From positions 1 through 45,384 of the forward strand of contig NZ_AYVY01000001.1 of assembly GCF_000503055.1 (NCBI RefSeq): a stretch of DNA of 45,384 bases. The letters are read 5' to 3'. Under the pieces are notes generated by a model, which ran no database searches, was not told the DNA's origin, and was given only the letters and a program-made list of their open reading frames with translations. Of this stretch, positions 33,201-43,322 are shown piece after piece. How positions within the stretch are numbered: the stretch's first letter is position 1; each line of letters opens with the position of its first letter. Made by a program: the position numbers and the translations under genes. The DNA is from Mesorhizobium sp. LSHC420B00 (GTDB lineage Bacteria; Pseudomonadota; Alphaproteobacteria; Rhizobiales; Rhizobiaceae).

Positions 33201-33803
33201 ATGAGCATTCTGCAAACCACGAAGAAGGCCGTCGAGCAGGTCACCGGCATCGCCAGGCCAGACAGGCGAGAGGTCGCCGACCTCCTGAGGCCGCGCAAAG
33301 CGAATGCATTTCGGTTCAGGGATGACGGGCTGGTGCCCAACCATCCGTTCTGGCCGCTGGTCGTCTATCGCGGCGCCGTGACGCTGCCCGAAGACTTCGA
33401 TCCGGCGGCTGTCATGGAGGCGCTTTTTGAAGCCAATGGCTGGGGCGATAGCTGGCGCAACGGCATCTACAACTACGTTCACTACCATTCGCGCATACAT
33501 GAGGTGCTGGGCGTCGCGCGCGGCACGGCCAAGGTTCGCTTTGGCGGCAAGATGGGACGAACGCTGTCGCTGAAGGCCGGCGACGTCGCGGTGCTTCCGG
33601 CCGGCACCGGGCACCAGCGTCTTTCCGCATCCGACGATTTTCTAGTCGTCGGCGCCTATCCTCAATCCGGCACCTATGACCTGTGCACGACTGCCGCCTA
33701 CCATGCCAAGGCGGTCGTAACGATCCCCAAGGTTGGCCGGCCGCGCAAGGACCCTGTCTATGGAAGCAAAGGCCCGTTGCTCGCAGCCTGGGACAGGGAC
33801 TGA
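33201..33803 (+). CDS. Cupin-domain protein (YjlB-like)
   Basis: 200-aa cytoplasmic cupin. ATG at 33201. Core: YNYVHYHSRIHEVLGVARGT (cupin motif 1 with His pair and Glu) and GDVAVLPAGTGHQRL (motif 2 with His), so a metal site of the usual 3-His/Glu type is possible. N-terminal FRFRDDGLVPNHPFWPLVVY and the C-terminal TVG-like end RPRKDPVYGSKGPLLAAW are typical of the YjlB family, whose function is not known. The gene stands alone between the 63-bp repeat and a diverged repeat segment, in the accessory stretch. The reverse-strand frames over it are not coding. Confidence 0.85.
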   Translation: MSILQTTKKAVEQVTGIARPDRREVADLLRPRKANAFRFRDDGLVPNHPFWPLVVYRGAVTLPEDFDPAAVMEALFEANGWGDSWRNGIYNYVHYHSRIHEVLGVARGTAKVRFGGKMGRTLSLKAGDVAVLPAGTGHQRLSASDDFLVVGAYPQSGTYDLCTTAAYHAKAVVTIPKVGRPRKDPVYGSKGPLLAAWDRD

Positions 33804-33877
33804 AGCCTTCTTTTCGAAGGGGCTTGCGGGTTGGCTTCGTGGCTCAAACCGAACCTTTGACCAACACCTACGGCGCC
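33804..33877 (+). repeat. Diverged repeat segment after cupin gene, copy A2
   Basis: GAAGGGGCTTGCGG (33816-33829) and the following GGCTTCG...AAACC...TTGACC.AACAC resemble 36237-36303, which has GAAGGGGCTTGCGG at 36247-36260 followed by CGCTTCG...AAACC...TTGACC.GACAC. About 70 percent of bases agree by eye. In the second place the segment lies only about 48 bp from the 63-bp repeat, whereas here the cupin gene is in between. Confidence 0.55.
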
Positions 33878-33961
33878 ACCGACGAAGAAGGGCGCCTTGT
33901 AGATGGCGAAGCGGATCGTGCCGCTGTCGGCGTGCGGCAGCTCTGGCAATCAGGCTTGGTG

Positions 33962-34666
33962 CTATGTTATCGCAGTGACCCTGCCCGACGCATCGAGGCG
34001 ACAACTGACTTGCGCCTGTCGGACTTCGATGCCACCCTTTCTTGCGTAGTCTATTCGCACCTCGATCGGCGCCGTGCGTGCACCCCGAAGTTGACGCAAT
34101 GCGCCTGCGCTTACCGCGTGGACACGGACGGCGCCAAGCGGCGTCGCAGCGGCCATGATCGCCGCGCGGCAGGCTTGCACGACCGCAACCGGCGTACCGG
34201 GTCTCGCTGTCAGTGGTCCCAGAGATCCAAAGGGATACCCCTTGGTGGAGTCACTCCCACCGGCTTTGGAAGGCCTGAGGACGGGTGGCAGGACGATGGA
34301 TTGCCTGGCGGTCTTGGCAGGGGAAGGGGCCGTCACTGCAGTCGAACTGTCGGGTGCCGTAGCCGCTTCGTTTTCGGCGGACGGATCGTCGCCCACACTG
34401 GCACTTGTGCTTGTGTCACCAACGTTGCCGCTGGCACTAACGCCTGCGTCGACTGATCCGTCATCTGCACCGACCGAAGCTCCAACATTTGCTCCGCCTA
34501 CGCCGTCGACGCTCGTGCCCGCTCCCGCAGATACGCCTTGCGAACCGGCGCTCACTCCAGCACTGACCCCGACACCGCCGGCCCTACCGCCCACACCTGC
34601 TTCAAGAGCCGAGGCAGGCCCAATTGTGATCCCGATCGTCAACGCGGCTGCGACATACTTGTTCAT
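33962..34666 (-). CDS. Exported Gly/Ser/Ala-rich protein of unknown function
   Basis: 234 aa. The ATG at 34664-34666 has GGGGAG six bases upstream; the ATG two codons before has no room for one. Signal peptide: MNKYVAAALTIGITIGPASA, cleaved after ASA. Residues about 22-95 are a low-complexity run of Gly, Val, Ser, Ala and Asp, with repeated VSAG, VGAS and VDGVG patterns and no Cys. Then a Ser/Pro/Thr linker, and a C-terminal 75-residue part (GTPVAVVQACRAAIMAAATP to VRQAQVSCRLDASGRVTAIT) that looks folded and carries two cysteines. Beads-like Gly-rich text recalls surface or biofilm proteins (weak inference). Second gene after the coiled-coil protein, with a 27-bp gap. Confidence 0.75.
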   Translation of the reverse strand: MNKYVAAALTIGITIGPASALEAGVGGRAGGVGVSAGVSAGSQGVSAGAGTSVDGVGGANVGASVGADDGSVDAGVSASGNVGDTSTSASVGDDPSAENEAATAPDSSTAVTAPSPAKTARQSIVLPPVLRPSKAGGSDSTKGYPFGSLGPLTARPGTPVAVVQACRAAIMAAATPLGAVRVHAVSAGALRQLRGARTAPIEVRIDYARKGGIEVRQAQVSCRLDASGRVTAIT

Positions 34667-34693
34667 TGTCATCTCCCCTGCGGCTTTCGCTCC

Positions 34694-35845
34694 CTAGTCT
34701 TCACTGGCGCGGCTCGAGCTTTTTGATGGCCGTGTTGGAAGCAATGCTGCGGGAAGAGGTATGGTTGCCAGCAGAGCAGTTTGCGGCGACTTTTGGACCT
34801 TCACTTTCTGTTTTTTCGGCAAGTCCGGTTCACGGGCTGGTTGGGCGCCCGAATGCGATAACCTACTTGCAAGTGCACTCGCGGGGGTACGTGCTTTCGG
34901 CGCGCGCTCCACAGCCGCAGTGCGACGCTTACCCTTGACAATATCAATTGCCTCACGCGCGGCACTGAGGCTGCGGGCTAGACCGATAGCCCGTTCACGC
35001 TCTTGGTCCAGCGCGGCACTCAAATCTGCCGAGCTCTGCTTTAAAGCATCGCGTTCCCGGCGAACAATATCGAGGTCACGTACAGCTGAATCTGCTCGTT
35101 CGCGTCCCCGTTCGAGTGTTTCTCGATCCTGCTTTAGAGCGGCCTCGGCCACCTGTCGGTCCCTTATGGCGTTGGCTTGCTCGACGGCTGCCAGATTTGC
35201 GCCTTTCTTAAGAGCATCGATAGTTTGGCGAGCCGTGGTAAGTTCTTGTTCCAGGAGCTCAACCTTGTGCCGCTCGTCATCAAGCGTTCGCTTCGCAGCA
35301 AGCTGGGATGCGTCCATAGAGGGGTGCGCTCCAAGCGCGGCAGCCTTCTCGCTGTTCCAGAGACTGGCTTCGGCCCTGTAGCTTTCGATAACGCGCTGCG
35401 CGGCCTCCAGATCGAGCGCGAGCGCTTCGTCTGTTCGCTGCTGCTCATTTAGGGCTTGTGCTTGCTGAGCCACCGTGTCTGCCAGTACGTGTGCCTGGGC
35501 GCTTAGCTCACGTGCGCCGCGCTGCATAGCGTCCAGCTCCGCTCGTGCTGCGGCCAATTCGCGGCGTAAAGCCTCCTCATGCTCGCCGAGCGGCGTTTGC
35601 GCGCCCTCCTTGAGTGCCCGTGTTTTGAGTGCCTGCGCTTCGCTGAGCACACGGGATCCCAGCGCGCTCGGTTGTGGCTTGCCCGGTTCTTTGCCGACCT
35701 TGGTGTGTTCGGAAACCACGACCGACGAGCTGTCGTTAGCTGTGGCAACCGCTGACGCTTCGGGCGCCAACTGACCATTTGCCGGAGATGCCAACAGCAG
35801 AACGAGGCATAACGGAATGAGGGATGGTATGGCGTTGCACCCCAT
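34694..35845 (-). CDS. Exported coiled-coil protein of unknown function
   Basis: 383 aa from the ATG at 35843-35845. Upstream in-frame starts (35941, 35944) would place 30 basic residues before the signal peptide. Signal peptide: MGCNAIPSLIPLCLVLLLAS, cleaved near NGQ. From about residue 60 to 290 the text is almost wholly helical with heptad-like Ala/Leu spacing (LRRELAAARAELDAMQRGAR, LEQELTTARQTIDALKKGAN, RDLDIVRRERDALKQSSADL), then a basic Pro/Ser/Lys-rich tail. No catalytic motif. The coding strand has lower G+C (about 56 percent over 35041-35220) than the neighbours, pointing to a different origin. First gene of a two-gene unit with the Gly-rich exported protein. Confidence 0.8.
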   Translation of the reverse strand: MGCNAIPSLIPLCLVLLLASPANGQLAPEASAVATANDSSSVVVSEHTKVGKEPGKPQPSALGSRVLSEAQALKTRALKEGAQTPLGEHEEALRRELAAARAELDAMQRGARELSAQAHVLADTVAQQAQALNEQQRTDEALALDLEAAQRVIESYRAEASLWNSEKAAALGAHPSMDASQLAAKRTLDDERHKVELLEQELTTARQTIDALKKGANLAAVEQANAIRDRQVAEAALKQDRETLERGRERADSAVRDLDIVRRERDALKQSSADLSAALDQERERAIGLARSLSAAREAIDIVKGKRRTAAVERAPKARTPASALASRLSHSGAQPAREPDLPKKQKVKVQKSPQTALLATIPLPAALLPTRPSKSSSRASED

Positions 35846-36305
35846 GCCGCGTATCTCGTGAAGTAAAATCAAGGGCCGTCGTTTAATAAGGGTGAAGTCA
35901 CAACGGAGACATTTTGACCTGGTACTCTGCGCATGATTCATCACTGAACCTCACCGATCGCGGCCCTCACCGCTATTGTATTCTCCACTTACTGCACGCC
36001 GCGGATGCCGCACCAAAAAGATCAATGCTAGTGAAGCACCCTCGGCAACGCCAAAGCACGGAATTGCGCGCAAAGGCTGTTTCCTATTTCCTTAGTTGTC
36101 ATCATTCGAACAAACGGAACTTTCGGCTTTCGGGATGACCATCTTCCCTACCCAACGGCTGTGATGCGGCGCAAAGCAGCCATTCAGGTCTGCGAAGGTC
36201 GATTTCGAGTCAACACCAGACTAAAAAGGTTGAAGTCGTTCCTTTAGAAGGGGCTTGCGGTCCGCTTCGGCCTAAACCAGACCATTGACCGACACCCCCC
36301 GCCGC
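35846..36305. other. Intergenic region without recognised gene
   Basis: This 460-bp stretch between the coiled-coil gene and oxyR contains the 63-bp repeat copy B and the diverged segment 36237-36303. The part 35930-36120 has moderate G+C and no frame or motif that I can support. It should contain the promoter of the exported-protein operon, which I could not place. Confidence 0.5.
36126..36188 (+). repeat. 63-bp dispersed repeat, copy B
   Basis: GCTTTCGGGA, 18 bases, AACGGC, four bases, then the 25 bases starting ATGCGGCGCAAAGCAGCC, all at the same spacing and direction as copy A at 33016-33078. The two copies lie on either side of the cupin gene and the exported-protein genes. Confidence 0.75.
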
Positions 36306-37214
36306 TCACGCCGCAAGCACCGCCGCATCCAGCCCGCGGATGATCTTGGCCAGTTCGACGCATTCGTCGTGGCGGACCTTGTTGCGCCGCCAGGCGAGGC
36401 AGATCGTGCGTTGCGGCATTGGTTCCTGGAACGGCACGATCTTCAGATCGGGGATAGTGCTGGCCGGTCCCGCCGCCATTTCCGGGATGAGCGTCACGCC
36501 GAGCCCGTGCGCCACCATCTGTAAGAGCGTCGTCAGGCTGGTCGCGCCATAGCTTGCCATCGCCACCGGCCGCACGCTGCCGCAGACGGCGAGCGCCTGT
36601 TCGCGCAGGCAATGGCCTTCCTCCAGCAGCATCAGCCGCTCCAGTGCCGGGCTTTCCGGCGCCACCGGCGGCGAGGCGAAGGCGGGGTCGCCGGCCGGCA
36701 CGGCCAGGAAGAACCGGTCGGAGAACAGCGCCTCGGTGACCAGGCCTGGGTAATCGAGGGGTAGTGCCGCGACGAAGGCGTCGAGCTTTCCCGAAGCCGT
36801 GTCCTCGACCAGCGAAGCGGTCACCGCCTCGCGCAATTCGAGTTGCAATGCCGGGAAATGCCGTTTCAGCTTCGGCAGCACATGCGGCAAGAGATAGGGC
36901 GCCACCGTCGGGATGATGCCGAGCCGGAAGCGGCCCTCTAGCGCCGGGCGGCCGCGCCGGGCCGTCGCCTCGACGTCGCGGACGTCGGCAAGAATGCGCT
37001 CGATGCGCGGCAGTAGGGCCTGCGCCTCGTCGGTCATCCGCACCGCCTTGCCGCCGCGCTCGAACAACCGGCAATTGAGCCGCAGCTCCATCTCGGCGAT
37101 CTGCGAAGAAAGCGCCGGCTGGCTGACGCCGGCGAGTTTTGCCGCACGGCCGAAATGCAGCGTTTGCGCCAGCGCTTCGAAATAATGCATCTGCCGGACG
37201 GTCAAGCCAATCAT
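36306..37214 (-). CDS. oxyR: Hydrogen-peroxide sensor OxyR
   Basis: LysR-type peroxide-responsive activator, 302 aa, ATG at 37212-37214. The helix-turn-helix is MHYFEALAQTLHFGRAAKLA with GVSQPALSSQIAEMELRLN. The peroxide-sensing pair is present in GHCLREQALAVC: the two Cys are nine residues apart, as Cys199 and Cys208 of the E. coli protein, so the disulfide switch is kept. The gene is divergent from katG (148 bp between starts), its classical target. No clear Shine-Dalgarno before the ATG. Confidence 0.95.
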   Translation of the reverse strand: MIGLTVRQMHYFEALAQTLHFGRAAKLAGVSQPALSSQIAEMELRLNCRLFERGGKAVRMTDEAQALLPRIERILADVRDVEATARRGRPALEGRFRLGIIPTVAPYLLPHVLPKLKRHFPALQLELREAVTASLVEDTASGKLDAFVAALPLDYPGLVTEALFSDRFFLAVPAGDPAFASPPVAPESPALERLMLLEEGHCLREQALAVCGSVRPVAMASYGATSLTTLLQMVAHGLGVTLIPEMAAGPASTIPDLKIVPFQEPMPQRTICLAWRRNKVRHDECVELAKIIRGLDAAVLAA

Positions 37215-37231
37215 AAGGAAAACCTATCAGA

Positions 37232-37259
37232 ATAAACAGCAAAGGCAATTTGTCTTTAT
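37232..37259. promoter_or_regulatory. Candidate OxyR site in oxyR-katG region
   Basis: ATAAACAGCAA (37232-37242) and TTTGTCTTTAT (37249-37259) are imperfect inverted copies (8 of 11). They overlap a possible katG -35 box TTGTCT (37250-37255), which is followed at 17 bases by TAGTCT (37273-37278). Position fits a LysR-type activator contacting RNA polymerase. The match to a known OxyR consensus is not established. Confidence 0.35.
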
Positions 37260-37275
37260 CGGCTGGGCAGGCTAG

Positions 37276-39561
<2,286 letters not shown>

Positions 39562-39590
39562 TCCAGCACACGAAGTTCTCGACGCAACAA

Positions 39591-39620
39591 AAAAGGCGCG
39601 GGCCTCGACCCGCGCCTTTT
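39591..39620. terminator. Bidirectional terminator between katG and aqpZ
   Basis: AAAAGGCGCGGG (39591-39602) and CCCGCGCCTTTT (39609-39620) form a perfect 12-bp stem with a 6-base loop. With A-run on one side and T-run on the other it can stop both katG (plus) and aqpZ (minus). Confidence 0.93.
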
Positions 39621-39638
39621 CGTTGGGCCTCCGAAAAG

Positions 39639-40316
39639 TCAGTCCTTCTCGAAGATACCGGCCTTGGCAACCACGCCGGCAATGGCGCCGCCGATCAGCG
39701 GCGCGACGATGAACAGCCACAGCTGGCCGATCGCCGCAGTTCCCGAAAACAGCGCCGGTCCGATCGAACGGGCCGGGTTGAGCGATGTGCCGGTCACCGG
39801 GATGATGGCGAAATGCAGGCCGGCCAGCGTCAGGCCGATTACGAGGCCGGCGAAGGCCGTGGTGTGCTTGGCGTTGGTGACGCCGAGGATCACCGTGACG
39901 AAGGTGAAGGTTCCGATCAGCTCCCACAGGAAGGCCGAGCTGACGCCCCATTTCGTCACGTCCCAGCCATTGGCGCCGAAGCCGCCGGTGTGGCCGCCGA
40001 CCTGTCCGGAGACGATGATCCACAGTGCCAGCGATGCGATGATGGCGCCGATGACCTGCGCGATCCAGTAGGGAATGACGTCCCTGGCCGGCATCCGCCC
40101 GGCGAGGAACACACCGAGCGTCACCGCCGGATTGAGGTGCGCGCCGGAAATCGGGCCGATCGCATAGGCCGCCGCAATCAGGCCGATGCCGAATGCCAGA
40201 CCGATACCTTCCTGGCCAAGCGGCAGCGCGCCGCCGAAGCCGCCCGTCACCACCGAAGCCGTGCCGATGAACACCAATAGAAACGTGCCTAGAACTTCCG
40301 CCAGATAAGCTTTCAT
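39639..40316 (-). CDS. aqpZ: Aquaporin Z
   Basis: Water channel of the inner membrane, 225 aa, six helices. ATG at 40314-40316 with GGAGAGGG just upstream; the frame is open far upstream but this is antisense to the next gene. Both NPA loops are present, SGAHLNPAVTLGVFLAGR and GTSLNPARSIGPALFSGT, and the start MKAYLAEVLGTFLLVFIGTA is typical. The pattern around the selectivity filter fits the water-specific AqpZ subgroup rather than GlpF. Convergent with katG; a peroxide-water link is only speculation. Confidence 0.96.
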   Translation of the reverse strand: MKAYLAEVLGTFLLVFIGTASVVTGGFGGALPLGQEGIGLAFGIGLIAAAYAIGPISGAHLNPAVTLGVFLAGRMPARDVIPYWIAQVIGAIIASLALWIIVSGQVGGHTGGFGANGWDVTKWGVSSAFLWELIGTFTFVTVILGVTNAKHTTAFAGLVIGLTLAGLHFAIIPVTGTSLNPARSIGPALFSGTAAIGQLWLFIVAPLIGGAIAGVVAKAGIFEKD

Positions 40317-40664
40317 TGCCCTCTCCTCGTGTCGACCCGCGGCTCCGCCTTTTTCTGCGACGCGAATCACCGCGCAAAGAGTATTCGCAACCGCAAAAGT
40401 TGCAAAGCAGAGCAGTTGCACCAGCCGGCGTGCTTGCGCCCACCAGACAAGAACATTAGAATCTTGTAATATATTGATCGAATTATTTGGTTCCGCATGC
40501 CGACGCCCGCTTGGTGGCGGCGGCTCGCGATGCACGAACCCACATTCGTCACCCGCCTTGCATGGATTGTCTCGCCGTCGGGGAAACAGAACTGTTTCAA
40601 TCAGGACACGAAAAGCTCTAAGAGCAGGGCCGGATTTTATTTTGCTGAGTAATGGAAGACGACA
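40317..40664. other. Intergenic region between aqpZ and rsmB-like gene
   Basis: 348 bp without a recognised gene. An AT-rich stretch at about 40445-40495 includes CAGACA (40444-40449), 17 bases, TAATAT (40467-40472), a possible plus-strand promoter for the methyltransferase gene 190 bp downstream. GCAAC and GTTGC form a small hairpin near 40390-40410. Divergent promoters of aqpZ and the methyltransferase gene must lie here. Confidence 0.35.
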
Positions 40665-41954
40665 ATGAGACTGGGCGGGCGGCTGGCGGCAGCCATCGAA
40701 GTGCTTGACGACATTGGCCGGCGCCACCGGCCGGTGGCCGATGCGCTGAAGGACTGGGGCCTGTCGCACCGCTTCGCCGGTGGCGGCGACCGCGCCGCGA
40801 TCGGCAACATCGTCTACGACGCGCTGCGCCGCAAACGCTCCGCCGGCTGGCTGCTCGGCGAGGAGACGCCGCGCGCCATCGGCTTCGGCGCGCTGCTGCT
40901 CGAATGGGGCCAGACGGCGCAGTCGCTGAACGAGGCGCTCGAGGGCGACAAGTTCGCGCCGCCGCTGCTGAGCGCCGACGAATTGAAAACCCTCGCCGCT
41001 CGCCGGCTCACCGACGCGCCGCCGGCTGTCAGGGCAGACATCCCCGACTGGTGCATGCCGCTGTTCGAGCGGGCGTTCGGCACGGCCTGGGTGGAAGAGG
41101 GTGCCGCGCTTGGCACTCGCCCGCCGCTCGACCTCAGGGTCAACACGCTCAAGGCCGATCGTGGCAAGGTGCTGGCGGAATTGGCGGAGACCGGCGCCAA
41201 GCCTGCGCGGATCGCGCCGCACGGCATCCGCATCCCGCCGATCGACGGCGACGGCAGGCACCCGAACGTGCAGGCCGAACCGGCCTTCCAGAAAGGCTGG
41301 TTCGAGGTTCAGGACGAAGGTTCGCAGATTGCAGCCGAACTGGCCGGCGCCGAGCCTGGCATGCAGGTGCTCGACTTTTGTGCCGGCGCCGGCGGCAAGA
41401 CGCTGGCGCTGTCCGCGGCAATGGACAATCGCGGCCAGATCTTCGCCCACGATGCCGAGAAGGCAAGGCTGGCGCCGATATTCGACCGCATCCGCCGCTC
41501 GGAAAACCGCAATGTGCAGATCGTCACCAAGCCGGCCGAGCTTGCGCCGCTCGGCAAGCACATGGATATCGTCCTGATCGATGCGCCCTGCACCGGCAGC
41601 GGCACGTGGCGGCGCCGGCCGGATGCCAAATGGCGGCTGACGCAAAGGCAGCTCGACGCCCGCAAGGGCGAGCAGGAGACGATACTCGATGCCGCCAAGG
41701 ACTTCGTCAAACCCGGCGGCCTGCTGGTCTACATCACCTGTTCGGTGTTCGACGAGGAGAATGGCGACCAGGTTTCGGCCTTCCGGGACCGCCATCCCGG
41801 CTTTGTCCCGGTCGATCACCGCCAGCTTTGGGACAGCCGTTTTGCGGGCCACGAAGCGGCAGTGCGTATTGGCGCCGCGGGCGGCATTTCGCTGTCGCCG
41901 TTGCTGAGCGGCACCGACGGCTTTTATTTCTGCGCGCTGCGGCGGGCTGGCTGA
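40665..41954 (+). CDS. RsmB/NOP2-family RNA m5C methyltransferase
   Basis: SAM-dependent methyltransferase that makes 5-methylcytosine in RNA, most likely 16S rRNA, 429 aa from the ATG at 40665. Domain order: N-terminal NusB-like/PUA-like part (RLAAAIEVLDDIGRRHRPVA), then the catalytic fold with VLDFCAGAGGKTLALSAAMD (SAM loop), DIVLIDAPCTGSGTWRRRPD (motif IV, PC dipeptide) and LVYITCSVFDEENGDQV (motif VI, TC dipeptide); the two Cys are the catalytic pair of the family. A number of RsmB, RsmF and NSUN-like paralogues share these features, so the exact target base is open. Confidence 0.93.
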   Translation: MRLGGRLAAAIEVLDDIGRRHRPVADALKDWGLSHRFAGGGDRAAIGNIVYDALRRKRSAGWLLGEETPRAIGFGALLLEWGQTAQSLNEALEGDKFAPPLLSADELKTLAARRLTDAPPAVRADIPDWCMPLFERAFGTAWVEEGAALGTRPPLDLRVNTLKADRGKVLAELAETGAKPARIAPHGIRIPPIDGDGRHPNVQAEPAFQKGWFEVQDEGSQIAAELAGAEPGMQVLDFCAGAGGKTLALSAAMDNRGQIFAHDAEKARLAPIFDRIRRSENRNVQIVTKPAELAPLGKHMDIVLIDAPCTGSGTWRRRPDAKWRLTQRQLDARKGEQETILDAAKDFVKPGGLLVYITCSVFDEENGDQVSAFRDRHPGFVPVDHRQLWDSRFAGHEAAVRIGAAGGISLSPLLSGTDGFYFCALRRAG

Positions 41955-42099
41955 ACGGTTGCCGGATGTCGCCGATCTCGCTTCTTATCAGCAGGTTTAG
42001 CCAATTGCTGCAGTGCAGCATTTGCGATTGCCTGCCGCCCACCCCTCTGCGATAAATGCCTCTACAATAAGATTTGTCGAGAAACGAAGGGCGACGGCC

Positions 42100-42558
42100 A
42101 TGGCAGCAAAGATCGTTCCTGCTCCCGATTATGAGGACCGCGTCAGGACGTCCTTCGCGCGCCAGAACGCGATGATGACGATTGGCGCCGAGCTGACGCT
42201 GGTGACGCCCGGTATCATCGAGATCGAAATGCCCTATTCGTCGGCACTGACCCAGCAGCACGGCTTTCTTCATGCCGGCGTCATTTCGACGGCTCTCGAT
42301 TCGGCCTGTGGCTATGCGGCATTCTCGCTGATGCCGGAAAATTCCGGCGTGCTGACCATCGAGTTCAAGGTCAATCTGCTGGCGCCCGGCCGGGGCGAGC
42401 GCTTCCTGTTCCGCGGCTCGGTGACCAAGCCCGGTCGCACCATTATCGTCGCCGATGGCCAGGCCTATGCGTTCGCCACCGACGGCGAGGCCAAGTTGAT
42501 CGCCACGATGACCGGAACGATGATGACGGTGCTCGGCCGCGACGATATCGAGGGCTGA
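42100..42558 (+). CDS. PaaI-family (hotdog) thioesterase
   Basis: 152-aa hotdog-fold acyl-CoA thioesterase. ATG at 42100 (MAAKIVPAPDYEDRVRTSF) follows AAGG; the frame is open further up without similarity. The active-site stretch QQHGFLHAGVISTALDSACG carries the HGG-like His and the acidic residue used for thioester hydrolysis. The acyl substrate is unknown; PaaI itself acts on phenylacetyl-CoA intermediates, others on medium-chain CoA esters. It is 27 bp upstream of the nucleosidase gene, so the two may be co-transcribed. Confidence 0.9.
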   Translation: MAAKIVPAPDYEDRVRTSFARQNAMMTIGAELTLVTPGIIEIEMPYSSALTQQHGFLHAGVISTALDSACGYAAFSLMPENSGVLTIEFKVNLLAPGRGERFLFRGSVTKPGRTIIVADGQAYAFATDGEAKLIATMTGTMMTVLGRDDIEG

Positions 42559-42585
42559 GGAACGGGCAGGGGAGGACAGACGATC

Positions 42586-43236
42586 ATGGCCGGCAAGACA
42601 CCTGGTGAGCTCACCCTGATTTCCGGCAAGTCCGTTCTCTTCGTCATGGCGGCCGAAGCCGAATACGGCCCACACTTGCAGCGGCTGTTCACGCCGCTGA
42701 TGACCGGCGTCGGGCCGGTCGAGGCCGGCGTCGGGCTCAGCGCCGAACTGTCCCGGCTGCACGCCGGGAAGGCGCTGCCGGATCTGGTCGTGTCGCTCGG
42801 TTCGGCGGGCAGCCGGATGCTGGAGCAGACGGAAATCTACCAGGCCGTTTCGGTCGCCTACCGCGACATGGACGCTTCGCCCTTGGGTTTCGAGAAGGGC
42901 GCCACGCCGTTTCTCGACCTGCCTGTCGGTGTGCCGCTACCGTTCAGGATACCGGGCATCAGGCCGGCGACGCTGTCCACCGGCGCGGCAATCGTCTCCG
43001 GCGCCGCCTACGACGCGGTCGCCGCTGATATGGTCGACATGGAGACCTTCGCCTGCCTGCGCGCCTGTCAGCTGTTCGACGTGCCGCTTATCGGCCTGCG
43101 CGGCATTTCCGACGGGGCGGCCGATCTGAGACACGTCGGCGACTGGACGGAATACCTGCATGTCATCGACGAGAAGCTGGCCGGGGCGGTGCAACTGCTG
43201 GAACAGGCGATCGCGTCTGACACGCTGCAGTTTTGA
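42586..43236 (+). CDS. 5'-methylthioadenosine/S-adenosylhomocysteine nucleosidase
   Basis: Cleaves adenine from methylthioadenosine and S-adenosylhomocysteine (purine salvage and methyl-cycle clean-up), 216 aa; ATG at 42586 after GGGGAGGA. Family features: SVLFVMAAEAEYG with the catalytic acid near the start, MTGVGPVEAGVGLSAELSRL, VSLGSAGSR, and VDMETFACLRACQLFDVPLI with RGISDGA (the Met-Glu pair and the Asp of the nucleoside site). Shorter and more diverged than the enterobacterial MtnN but with all key stretches. Followed by guaA after 86 bp. Confidence 0.9.
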   Translation: MAGKTPGELTLISGKSVLFVMAAEAEYGPHLQRLFTPLMTGVGPVEAGVGLSAELSRLHAGKALPDLVVSLGSAGSRMLEQTEIYQAVSVAYRDMDASPLGFEKGATPFLDLPVGVPLPFRIPGIRPATLSTGAAIVSGAAYDAVAADMVDMETFACLRACQLFDVPLIGLRGISDGAADLRHVGDWTEYLHVIDEKLAGAVQLLEQAIASDTLQF

Positions 43237-43322
43237 CCTGTCCCATTAAGATGCGGATTCGGAGTGAGAGAGACGCCCCGCAACCCATTGCGCCGACTCG
43301 TTTCTTTCTTTAAACGCTCGCC

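Noticed and set aside
39639..41852. 737-codon minus-strand frame as one giant protein with an aquaporin end
   Set aside because: Only the last 225 codons are aquaporin Z with its own ribosome-binding site; the rest is antisense to the methyltransferase gene.
43237..43322. Purine riboswitch before guaA
   Set aside because: The 86-bp gap has no conserved purine-aptamer core that I could see.
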